DNA of 5,339 nucleotides from Planctomycetes bacterium RBG_16_41_13 (lineage in GTDB: Bacteria > Planctomycetota > Brocadiia > Brocadiales > Brocadiaceae), in contig MHYI01000258.1 of assembly GCA_001828295.1 (NCBI GenBank), forward strand, positions 3,551-8,889, written 5' to 3'. Each line of letters begins with the position of its first letter. The first letter of the stretch is position 1. The notes below the pieces were generated by a model. It was not told the origin of the DNA. It did no database searches and saw nothing but the letters and a program-made list of their open reading frames with translations. The position numbers and the translations under genes were made by a program. Of this stretch, positions 1-5,339 are shown piece after piece.

Positions 1-29
1 ATGAGTTTTCAAAAAGCTAAAGTGTTACG
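1..29 (+). repeat. Terminal-repeat copy at window edge (same family as the 2006-2140 foldback)
   Basis: Positions 6-29 are identical over 24 bases to the reverse complement of 2005-2028, and match 2117-2140 with one internal difference. The core is AAAGCTAAAGTGTTAC (13-28) or its one-base variant. This copy has the orientation of the right arm of the 2006-2140 element, so the rest of a second element may lie to the left of the window. A small hairpin follows directly: TACGAA (26-31) pairs with TTCGTA (34-39), followed by six T (40-45). Such an arrangement could end transcription coming from the left, but the stem is AT-rich and the loop is only two bases as drawn. Confidence 0.75.
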
Positions 30-127
30 AAAATTCGTATTTTTTATATGACACAGAAACAAACTATTATGGGTCAACATCGCCGATAGTTTTTTATCAA
101 TGAACAATATTTATAAAACTATGCAAT

Positions 128-862
128 ATGCCTAAAAAGAAACATTTTTCCAAAAGACATCATCCAAAAGGATTGGCAATACTTTATGAAGACGAAGACA
201 TACTGGTGATAGATAAACCGGCAGGTCTTTTAACCATGGGTACGGAGACAAATAAGACAAAAACCGCCTATTACATGCTCAATGATTATGTGCGTAAGGG
301 ATGCGTTAAATCCAGAAAACACGTTTTTATCATTCACCGCCTGGATCGTGATGCTTCAGGGTTGCTTCTCTTTGCAAAGAATATAAGGTCAAAGCTTAAT
401 TTGCAGGGCCAATGGCAGAATACGGAGAAGAAATATCTGACGGTAGTTCATGGCAGGCTTGCAGAGAAATCCGGGACTATCAGCACTTACCTGGCGGAGA
501 ACAAGGCTCAGGTGGTCTATTCCACGTCTGACACAAAAAAAGGGAAATTGTCCCATACAGTGTATAGGGTTCTTAAAGAAACCAAATACTTCAGTTTGTT
601 GGAAATTAAACTTTTGACCGGCAGAAAGAATCAGATAAGGGTGCATCTTACCGAACTGGGACACCCGATTGTGGGCGATAAAAAGTATGGAAAAGAAAAA
701 GGTGCTTACAAACGGTTAGCGCTTCATGCGTATTCGATATCTTTCAATCACCCATCCAGCAGAAAGCCGATTACTTTAGAAATAAAGGCGCCCGGATATT
801 TTAATAAACTGGTGGGTGGTATAGATGGTGAGGACAAACCTTTACAAACCGGTGAAGAATAA
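128..862 (+). CDS. RluA-family RNA pseudouridine synthase
   Basis: This 244-residue protein should convert specific uridines in rRNA or tRNA to pseudouridine in the cytoplasm. Visible family landmarks, in order, are the ILYEDEDILVIDKPAGLL segment (residues 18-35), the catalytic motif HRLDRDASG (70-78) with nucleophile Asp73, TGRKNQIRVH (164-173), HPIVGDKKYG (179-188), and RLALHA (196-201). All hallmark regions are present, so the enzyme looks intact. There is no N-terminal S4 RNA-binding domain: the catalytic core begins after about 17 basic residues, as in short RluA/TruC-like members. The RNA target cannot be read from the sequence. The ATG at 128 is the only start that keeps the first conserved segment in frame. 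It has no visible Shine-Dalgarno sequence, and an out-of-frame ATG at 121 opens a four-codon ORF across it. It is followed 96 bases later by a co-oriented gene of unrelated function. The T run at 904-909 has no convincing stem before it. Confidence 0.93.
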   Translation: MPKKKHFSKRHHPKGLAILYEDEDILVIDKPAGLLTMGTETNKTKTAYYMLNDYVRKGCVKSRKHVFIIHRLDRDASGLLLFAKNIRSKLNLQGQWQNTEKKYLTVVHGRLAEKSGTISTYLAENKAQVVYSTSDTKKGKLSHTVYRVLKETKYFSLLEIKLLTGRKNQIRVHLTELGHPIVGDKKYGKEKGAYKRLALHAYSISFNHPSSRKPITLEIKAPGYFNKLVGGIDGEDKPLQTGEE

Positions 863-958
863 AAGGACACAGGCGGTTATTTTTCGAGATGTGTAGTCAG
901 GCCTTTTTTGTAAAATGGCACATAATCAATTTTATACACCTTTATTTATATAAATGCC

Positions 959-1924
959 ATGCAAGTAGCAATTCTTGGAGCAACAGGTTGTGTTGGGCAT
1001 AATCTCATAAAAAAACTTATTACCTCCAATGAACATGATATCATTGCCGCGTGCAGATCCGAAAACAAGACCGTCAAATGTTTGGTTTCTGAGAGATTGA
1101 CGTGGAGGACGGTAAATCTGGAATATCCTGAAAGTATTAGGAATTTTCTTCAAGGCGCTGAAGTCCTGGTATATTTGGTACATTCTTTAAAATCTGCCGG
1201 ATTTGAGTTTCTTGATAAAAAGTATGCCCATAATACCGGGGAAGCTGCGTCTAAAACAGAGGTAAAAAAGATTATCTATTTAAGCGGTATTATTCCAAGG
1301 CATGGAAAACTTTCGCACCATTTGAAGAGCAGAAGGGAAACAGGGGAAGCACTCGCAGCACACGGGATAAGTGTGGGTGAAGTCCGCGCAAGCGTCCTGC
1401 TGGGTACCTGCAGCGCCTCGTACCGGATGGTATATTACCTTGCAAAGCGCCTCCCCATAATGATAACACCAAAGTGGCTGAATTCCCTGTGTGCCCCCAT
1501 TGCGCTTGACGATGCTGTTGAAGTGCTTGAGAAGTTGATTAAAAGGGATATAAAAGGACATGAAATCTTTGAAATAGGATCGGATATCATGCATTATCGT
1601 GACTTGTTGTCCCTTTGCGGAAAATCGACACATGGTTATGCAAATGTCATTCTTCCTGTGCCATTTTTTGCTATTTCGTTATCTTCTCTCTGGGTAGAAT
1701 TTATAACAGGCGTCCCAAATTCTATTGTCAGGGCGTTAGCAGAAAGTCTTATAAATGATTCCGTCTATTCAAACAATCGATTTAAAGAAATTACCGGACA
1801 CGACCCCAAGCCGGTTGAAGATGCATTGAAGGAATGCGCGGAACAAATGAAGAAAGAGCGGGAAGAACGTATTGCATCGTTCGGCTTGAAAAAGAGGGGG
1901 GTAATCAGTACAAACGCATCATAA
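959..1924 (+). CDS. Atypical SDR / NmrA-YbjT-like NAD(P)-binding protein
   Basis: This 321-residue protein has an N-terminal Rossmann fold: the dinucleotide-binding motif GATGCVG lies at residues 7-13, right after the first beta strand, which supports the ATG start. Further landmarks are YLVHS (72-76), KKIIYLSGI (103-111), HLKSRRETGEAL (121-132), RASVLLG (143-149) and LPIMITPKW (165-173). This pattern resembles the predicted nucleoside-diphosphate-sugar epimerases that often carry a C-terminal DUF2867 domain. Here that extra domain is absent and the protein ends with a charged, probably helical tail (about 285-306). The usual SDR YxxxK catalytic pair is not visible; the region around 119-130 reads SHHLKSRRETGE instead. 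It may therefore be a redox sensor, chaperone-like subunit or reductase of unknown substrate rather than a classical dehydrogenase. No Shine-Dalgarno is seen; TATAAA at 949-954 lies almost on the start. Family assignment is firm, function is unknown. Confidence 0.85.
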   Translation: MQVAILGATGCVGHNLIKKLITSNEHDIIAACRSENKTVKCLVSERLTWRTVNLEYPESIRNFLQGAEVLVYLVHSLKSAGFEFLDKKYAHNTGEAASKTEVKKIIYLSGIIPRHGKLSHHLKSRRETGEALAAHGISVGEVRASVLLGTCSASYRMVYYLAKRLPIMITPKWLNSLCAPIALDDAVEVLEKLIKRDIKGHEIFEIGSDIMHYRDLLSLCGKSTHGYANVILPVPFFAISLSSLWVEFITGVPNSIVRALAESLINDSVYSNNRFKEITGHDPKPVEDALKECAEQMKKEREERIASFGLKKRGVISTNAS

Positions 1925-1952
1925 TCACTGTGAAATCAATGAGATATTCCCG

Positions 1953-1981
1953 GCGGGCTCAGATTTGTAATCCGAACCCGC
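1953..1981. repeat. Imperfect palindrome / hairpin downstream of the SDR gene
   Basis: GGGCTCAGATT (1955-1965) pairs with AATCCGAACCC (1969-1979) around a TGT loop. Counting the flanking pairs there are 11 base pairs and two mismatches in a 13-pair stem (1953-1981). No T tract follows on either strand, so it does not look like a standard intrinsic terminator, although it lies 28 bases after the stop codon of the gene to its left and could protect or end that transcript. Its composition (GC-rich ends in an AT-rich spacer) suggests a dispersed palindromic repeat; copy number cannot be judged from this window. Confidence 0.6.
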
Positions 1982-1988
1982 GCAGAGG

Positions 1989-2008
1989 TACGACATAAAA
2001 AAGTCGTA
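1989..2008. other. Short A-loop hairpin abutting the foldback element
   Basis: TACGAC (1989-1994) pairs perfectly with GTCGTA (2003-2008) around an A-rich eight-base loop. The right half overlaps the first bases of the foldback at 2006. A comparable small hairpin, TACGAA with TTCGTA, touches the same terminal sequence at 26-39, which suggests that these bases could belong to the repeat boundary. It may equally be chance. Confidence 0.45.
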
Positions 2009-2140
2009 ACACTTTAGCTTTTTGAAAAACCTTGCGATGACAATAGCAACATTAGCACGTTGCAGAGGCAATTCATGAATTGCCTCTACAGCTTACGAAT
2101 GCCGTCATTGTTAGAATTTTTCAAAAGGCTAAAGTGTTAC
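2006..2140. mobile_element. MITE-like foldback element, 135 bp, without coding capacity
   Basis: The ends are inverted repeats: 2006-2029 matches the reverse complement of 2117-2140 at 23 of 24 positions, beginning GTAACACTTTAGC and ending GCTAAAGTGTTAC. Weaker complementarity continues inward (ATGAC 2037-2041 with GTCAT 2104-2108) and resumes at a central palindrome (2064-2087), so almost the whole unit could fold into one long hairpin. It encodes no protein. A further copy of the terminal sequence occurs at 6-29, showing that the sequence is dispersed. No convincing target-site duplication flanks it (AAAAGTC on the left, AATAAAT on the right). It sits between two convergent genes, where a transcribed hairpin could act as a two-way transcription barrier. 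Alternative readings are a non-mobile intergenic repeat or a decayed insertion-sequence remnant. From 2141 to 2232 the spacer is AT-rich and nothing else is seen. Confidence 0.6.
2064..2087. repeat. Perfect 24-bp palindrome at the centre of the foldback
   Basis: AGAGGCAATTCA (2064-2075) is followed without a spacer by its exact reverse complement TGAATTGCCTCT (2076-2087). Pairing extends outward with two mismatched pairs to about 2059-2092. It could extrude as a cruciform or form the tip of the larger RNA hairpin. Symmetry of this length also fits binding by a dimeric protein, but no partner is indicated by the sequence. Confidence 0.8.
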
Positions 2141-2232
2141 AATAAATCACATTTTGAGAGGACATTAAGTATTTTATTTGCCAACAAATAGAAAAAATTC
2201 AAAAATAAAATCGATCCGGTAGCCAAATAGCG

Positions 2233-4062
2233 CTATTCCACATTTTTTAATACGTGCAAATATTTTTTTGCATCGACAAAACCCGTTATTGTTTTGTCCT
2301 TCAGGACGACGCCTTCCTTATTAATGAACACAATCGTTGGCAAACCGACAATCTTGTATTTTTCCCAAAGCTTTTTTATCTCCGGATCATCTGAGTTTGT
2401 AGCATCGATCTTAATATTGACAAATTTCCCCGACGCCTCTATTACCTGCGGATCGGCATACGTGATTTTTTCTAATTCCATGCAGGCAGAACACCACGAT
2501 GCCCAGAAATCAATGATCGCCGTCTTCCCTTCCTTCTTTGCCCTTTCCAAACCCTCTTGCTCATTTGTAATCCAGGGTATTTCTCCGTTGTTTACACGAG
2601 TAGTCTGAATATTTGACGCGGTGAATAGCGGCGGCAAAATGAATCCTTTGTTTACTATATATCCAAGTAAAAAATATACTCCGAAGATAAAAGCTATCAG
2701 ACCAAATGATTTCCTGGCACGCTGAAAACGTGAGCTGTCAAAGGTTAATCTGTCAAACCCCCCCGAAAAAACCGCGGCAACAATCAGGAAAATGCCGAGT
2801 AAAATAATAAAAGCCCCTTCAGGAATAATGAGCCGCAGGTAATAGAACGCTGCTCCAATCAGAAGAAACCCGAATATCCGCTCAACAGTTTCCATCCACG
2901 CGCCGGATTTGGGAAGGGCCTTTACCGCGCCTGAAAAAGTCCCCAGCACTATAAGGAGAACGCCCAATCCCCACGCAAAGACAAACAGCATCCAGAAACC
3001 TAAAAAGATATTTCCCGTACTCGCAATATATACCAGTAAACTTGCAAGAATAGGGCCGATACACGGCGACGCGATAATCCCTGAAATTAAACCCATGACA
3101 AAAACACCGGCAACGCCCCTTCCCGTTTTACCACCAAGCCGGTCCGAAATAAAAGACGGTACCCGCAAGTAGTAAAATCCAAACATACTCATTGCGAGCG
3201 CTACAAATACCGCCACAACAAAACCAATAACCCACGGACTTTGTAATGCGGCGCCGAACAGCGCGCCGGTTGATGCTGCCGTTACTCCCAACGCAGCATA
3301 TACAATGGAAATGCCCAGCACATAAATCAATGACAGGAAGAATGCCCTCAGGGCATTTCTTTTTCCCTGCCGCCCGCCGGAAGCCTGTCCGCCAATTACT
3401 GCCACGGTAATGGGAATCATTGGATATACACATGGGGTAAAGCTTAAGCCTATTCCTGCCAGGAAAATAAAAATGAATGATAAAATAATCCCCTTATCTT
3501 CAATGGTTTTCTGTATATCGCTCACATCCGACGTTGTTTCCTCTTTTTGCAATACATGCGAAACATCTTCCGCTTTCCCGGTGAATGTTATGTTCGGGGA
3601 TGAATTGATTTTTAACGGCAAGTGTAATTCCTCTGTCTTTGGGGCGAAACAAATTGTATCAGAACACCCCTGATAGTGCACCTTCATGCGAATCGTATAA
3701 GGGCCTTCAGGCACATTATCCGCCAATTGTATATATGCAGCTATCGCGACCTGCCCTTCGTAGAAACTTACCTCTTTCTCCAGAAAGGGATCTGTTTTCG
3801 TTTTTCCTTCAGGAAGTTTTGTAAAAAAAACATTATAGAGGAAAGGTTCGCTGCTGACCATTTTTACCTGATCCTTATAAATGTAATGGCCTGGATCAAT
3901 GGTAATAATTACCGTTATGGGGATTTGATCTCCAACGAAAACCTCGCCCGGCGCTTCCTTCACATGTACCCTGAAGGGAAGCGCGTCCGCAAACGAAACA
4001 TTATGAATAATGATACATAATAACAAACTATAAAGAACTCTTTTGAATATGCTGGTTTTCAT
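2233..4062 (-). CDS. dsbD: Thiol:disulfide interchange protein DsbD (protein-disulfide reductase)
   Basis: DsbD carries electrons from cytoplasmic thioredoxin across the inner membrane to periplasmic partners such as DsbC-type isomerases and the cytochrome c maturation thioredoxin. All three domains are present in 609 residues (E. coli DsbD is about 565). A signal peptide with a hydrophobic core (about 8-20) likely ends after SFA (residue 25). The periplasmic alpha domain follows, with cysteines 133 and 138 in YQGCSDTIC. The membrane beta domain has about eight segments (roughly 192-470), with Cys211 in FTPCVYP and Cys334 in ASPCIGP, the redox pair. The C-terminal thioredoxin-like gamma domain has WCSAC (Cys524, Cys527) and the cis-proline loop GLPT (Pro575). 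All six expected cysteines are visible, so it should be functional. AAGGA stands 8 bases before the ATG. The gene is divergent from hemC and convergent with the SDR gene; no clear terminator follows its stop unless the foldback serves. Confidence 0.96.
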   Translation of the reverse strand: MKTSIFKRVLYSLLLCIIIHNVSFADALPFRVHVKEAPGEVFVGDQIPITVIITIDPGHYIYKDQVKMVSSEPFLYNVFFTKLPEGKTKTDPFLEKEVSFYEGQVAIAAYIQLADNVPEGPYTIRMKVHYQGCSDTICFAPKTEELHLPLKINSSPNITFTGKAEDVSHVLQKEETTSDVSDIQKTIEDKGIILSFIFIFLAGIGLSFTPCVYPMIPITVAVIGGQASGGRQGKRNALRAFFLSLIYVLGISIVYAALGVTAASTGALFGAALQSPWVIGFVVAVFVALAMSMFGFYYLRVPSFISDRLGGKTGRGVAGVFVMGLISGIIASPCIGPILASLLVYIASTGNIFLGFWMLFVFAWGLGVLLIVLGTFSGAVKALPKSGAWMETVERIFGFLLIGAAFYYLRLIIPEGAFIILLGIFLIVAAVFSGGFDRLTFDSSRFQRARKSFGLIAFIFGVYFLLGYIVNKGFILPPLFTASNIQTTRVNNGEIPWITNEQEGLERAKKEGKTAIIDFWASWCSACMELEKITYADPQVIEASGKFVNIKIDATNSDDPEIKKLWEKYKIVGLPTIVFINKEGVVLKDKTITGFVDAKKYLHVLKNVE

Positions 4063-4066
4063 AAAT

Positions 4067-4075
4067 CCCTTCCTT
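4067..4075 (-). promoter_or_regulatory. Ribosome binding site of dsbD
   Basis: Read on the minus strand, AAGGAAGGG lies directly upstream of the dsbD ATG, with AAGGA (4075-4071) eight bases from the start codon. It is a strong Shine-Dalgarno sequence and confirms the chosen start, which also places the signal peptide at the N-terminus. No equally clear dsbD promoter was found in 4076-4190. The best minus-strand candidate, TTGTTT followed after 18 bases by TGATAA, is weak. Confidence 0.8.
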
Positions 4076-4190
4076 TATCGGAAATGAAAAGACAACGGAC
4101 CTTATCATTTTCTTCGCTCTCTCTTAAACAAAAGAAAATTTTCCGGTAGTTTCGCACTATCACAAGTAATTTCTCCGTTAACAAAGGAGT

Positions 4191-4219
4191 TTGACTCATA
4201 CGGTGTATTATGCTATTAT
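4191..4219 (+). promoter_or_regulatory. Sigma-70-type promoter of hemC with extended -10
   Basis: TTGACT (4191-4196) and TATTAT (4214-4219) are separated by exactly 17 bases, and TGC (4211-4213) immediately before the -10 supplies the extended -10 TGn motif. Each hexamer differs from consensus by one base. Transcription should begin near 4226, giving a leader of about 68 bases before the hemC start. GAGT (4187-4190 region) and ACTC around the -35 form a short inverted repeat, too small to call an operator. No known riboswitch or operator was recognised in the leader. Confidence 0.7.
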
Positions 4220-4279
4220 CAAGACACTAAATAAAGTGAAAAATACATGTGCATGTTATTACTATTTAACCTTTTAAAT

Positions 4280-4283
4280 GGAG
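4280..4283 (+). promoter_or_regulatory. Ribosome binding site deciding the TTG start of hemC
   Basis: GGAG at 4280-4283 is 10 bases upstream of the TTG at 4294. There is no in-frame ATG or GTG between the upstream in-frame stop TAA (4267-4269) and the first conserved residues of the protein. The only other near-cognate option is CTG at 4285, which is too close to the GGAG. TTG is therefore the best-supported start. Confidence 0.7.
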
Positions 4284-4293
4284 ACTGTTTGCA

Positions 4294-5235
4294 TTGCCAA
4301 AAGGAAAACCTATTATCGTTGGAACGCGGGGAAGTAAGCTTGCATTAACCCAGACAAATTGGGTTATTTCAGAACTCAAAAAATTAAACCCCGGTGTTGA
4401 ATTTGAAATTAAAAAAATATCCACCAGCGGAGATAAGATTACCGATGTGCCGTTGTCACGTCTGGGAGGCGTTGGTGTTTTTACCAAGGAACTGGAAGTT
4501 GCTTTGGTTAAGGGAAAAATTGATCTTGCTGTTCATAGCGCAAAAGATATTCCTACGGAGATACACGAAAAATTAACCCTTGGGGCAATGCCAAAACGGG
4601 TTGACCCCAGCGACGTTCTCATAAGCGCGAAAAATGTTAGCCTTGAAAGACTGCCGGGAAATGCGCGTATCGGCACCAGCAGCTTGCGCAGAAAGGCACA
4701 ACTCCTTGCGTTGAGGCCCGACTTTGAAATCGTAGATCTTCGGGGCAATCTTGATACCCGTCTTAAGAAACTCGAGGCTGACGATTTAGACGGTATTATC
4801 GTTGCCCACGCAGGTTTGATAAGGATAGGCTATACCGGACAGATCAGTGAAATCATTCCTTTCGAAATTATGTTACCCGCCGTAGGACAAGGAGCACTCG
4901 GAATAGAAATACGCAAAGATGATGAACGGGTAAATAAAATACTATCGAAAATGGATGATCTGCACACCAGGATTGCAGTAGAGGCGGAACGTGCTTTATT
5001 GGCAAAACTCCAGGGAGGATGCCAGGTACCCATTGGAGCACATGCAAAAGTACTTAATAATGAAGTACACCTCGAAGCGGTTATTTGTACGCTTGATGGA
5101 GAACGTACTATACGGGATAGTCACAAGGGACCTGCTCATCAAGCGGCTGCGGTTGGAAGCGAACTTGCCCAAAGGATGCTGGACAATGGAGGCGATAAAA
5201 TTTTACAGGAAATCAGGCAGAACTTCCCCAAATAA
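4294..5235 (+). CDS. hemC: Hydroxymethylbilane synthase (porphobilinogen deaminase)
   Basis: HemC joins four porphobilinogen molecules into hydroxymethylbilane in the cytoplasm, the step before uroporphyrinogen III in heme and other tetrapyrrole synthesis. The 313-residue product is of normal length, and its key residues sit one position after the E. coli numbering: TRGSKLAL (11-18) with Arg12, HSAKDIPTE (81-89) with the catalytic Asp85 and Lys84, GTSSLRRKAQL (127-137) with Arg132 and Arg133, LRGNLDTRLKKL (149-160) with Arg150 and Arg156, PAVGQGALGIE (195-205), and LQGGCQVPIGAHA (239-251), where Cys243 holds the dipyrromethane cofactor. The enzyme appears complete. It starts at TTG with GGAG 10 bases before, under a good upstream promoter. 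An out-of-frame ATG at 4278 opens a 19-codon ORF over the start. No hemD follows within the 104 bases to the window edge, only a repeat region, so hemC may be a single-gene unit; the sequence beyond is unknown. Confidence 0.97.
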   Translation: MPKGKPIIVGTRGSKLALTQTNWVISELKKLNPGVEFEIKKISTSGDKITDVPLSRLGGVGVFTKELEVALVKGKIDLAVHSAKDIPTEIHEKLTLGAMPKRVDPSDVLISAKNVSLERLPGNARIGTSSLRRKAQLLALRPDFEIVDLRGNLDTRLKKLEADDLDGIIVAHAGLIRIGYTGQISEIIPFEIMLPAVGQGALGIEIRKDDERVNKILSKMDDLHTRIAVEAERALLAKLQGGCQVPIGAHAKVLNNEVHLEAVICTLDGERTIRDSHKGPAHQAAAVGSELAQRMLDNGGDKILQEIRQNFPK

Positions 5236-5250
5236 ATACCTTTAATTGTT

Positions 5251-5285
5251 AAATCCGAAATACGAAATACGAAGCACGAAATCCG
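5251..5285. repeat. Five-copy 7-bp tandem repeat downstream of hemC
   Basis: The units are AAATCCG, AAATACG, AAATACG, AAGCACG and AAATCCG in unbroken register, followed by a degenerate AAACAAA. The consensus is AAATMCG. The array begins 15 bases after the hemC stop codon, and a seven-base period is not a whole number of codons. No protein or stem-loop is associated with it. It resembles dispersed short-period intergenic repeats seen in several environmental bacterial genomes, an impression from memory only. No hemC terminator is visible here. Confidence 0.75.
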
Positions 5286-5289
5286 AAAC

Positions 5290-5322
5290 AAATTCTAATG
5301 ACAAAATGATTTGAAATTCTAA
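5290..5322. repeat. Spaced direct repeat next to the heptamer array
   Basis: AAATTCTAA occurs at 5290-5298 and again at 5314-5322, 24 bases apart, separated by TGACAAAATGATTTG. Both lie in AT-rich sequence after the heptamer array and probably belong to the same composite repeat. In such AT-rich sequence a nine-base repeat could also arise by chance. Confidence 0.4.
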
Positions 5323-5339
5323 ACAAATGCATCTAGCTG

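Noticed and set aside
863..958. Possible terminator between the pseudouridine synthase and SDR genes (T run at 904-909)
   Set aside because: AAAAGG at about 862-867 can pair only loosely with CCTTTT and would need a large loop with bulges; no proper stem precedes the T run.
1280..1633. Minus-strand open frame inside the SDR gene
   Set aside because: It is fully contained in a well-supported gene, has no recognisable motifs and no ribosome site; it is a frame shadow.
2226..2237. Perfect 12-bp palindrome AATAGCGCTATT spanning the dsbD stop codon
   Set aside because: It has no loop space for a stable RNA stem and no T tract; a palindrome of this length overlapping coding sequence is weak evidence of function.
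3410..4020. Several plus-strand open frames antisense to dsbD
   Set aside because: They lie opposite conserved DsbD coding sequence, lack family motifs, and reflect the codon pattern of the opposite strand.
2248..4062. Cys16 in the DsbD signal peptide as a lipoprotein anchor
   Set aside because: The residues before it (LLL) do not fit a lipobox, which needs a small residue just before the cysteine; a normal signal-peptidase site after SFA fits better.
4076..4190. Minus-strand promoter for dsbD
   Set aside because: Candidate hexamer pairs (TTGTTT with TGATAA at 18 bases, TTGTTA with GATAGT at 17) match consensus poorly, so none was listed.
1..5339. CRISPR array, tRNA, rRNA or transposase gene
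   Set aside because: No regularly spaced repeat-spacer pattern, cloverleaf-like sequence or transposase motif was found on either strand by reading; the repeats present are foldbacks and a short tandem array.

Overview
The window holds four complete protein genes and a set of short intergenic repeats. It reads as ordinary chromosome of a Gram-negative-type bacterium with fairly AT-rich, uniform codon use. No phage, CRISPR, toxin-antitoxin, transposase or RNA gene was recognised. The combination of a large periplasm-facing DsbD, a solo hemC and intergenic foldback and short-tandem repeats would suit an anammox-type planctomycete (Brocadiales such as Kuenenia or Brocadia) or another AT-rich Gram-negative lineage. 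That placement is an impression from memory, not a demonstrated result.

Layout: positions 1-127 carry the edge of a repeat (1-29) and the leader of the first gene. 128-862 (+) is an RluA-type pseudouridine synthase. 959-1924 (+) is an atypical short-chain dehydrogenase (NmrA/YbjT-like NAD(P)-binding protein). 1925-2232 is a 308-base convergent spacer holding a strong imperfect hairpin (1953-1981) and a 135-bp foldback element (2006-2140) with a perfect 24-bp palindrome at its centre; 2141-2232 is AT-rich and shows nothing recognisable. 2233-4062 (-) is a full-length three-domain DsbD. 4063-4293 is a divergent promoter region with a well-formed extended -10 promoter for the next gene. 4294-5235 (+) is hemC, which starts at TTG. 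5236-5339 is a repeat-rich tail with five copies of a 7-bp unit.

How the genes relate: the first two are co-oriented but separated by 96 bases and share no obvious pathway. dsbD and hemC are divergent. Both can serve cytochrome c production, since hemC makes the tetrapyrrole precursor of heme and DsbD exports reducing power that can keep apocytochrome haem-binding cysteines reduced, but that link is inferred from adjacency alone. The most notable non-genic signal is the repeat family represented by the 135-bp foldback and by a third copy of its terminal sequence at the left edge of the window. No previously undescribed system could be supported here.
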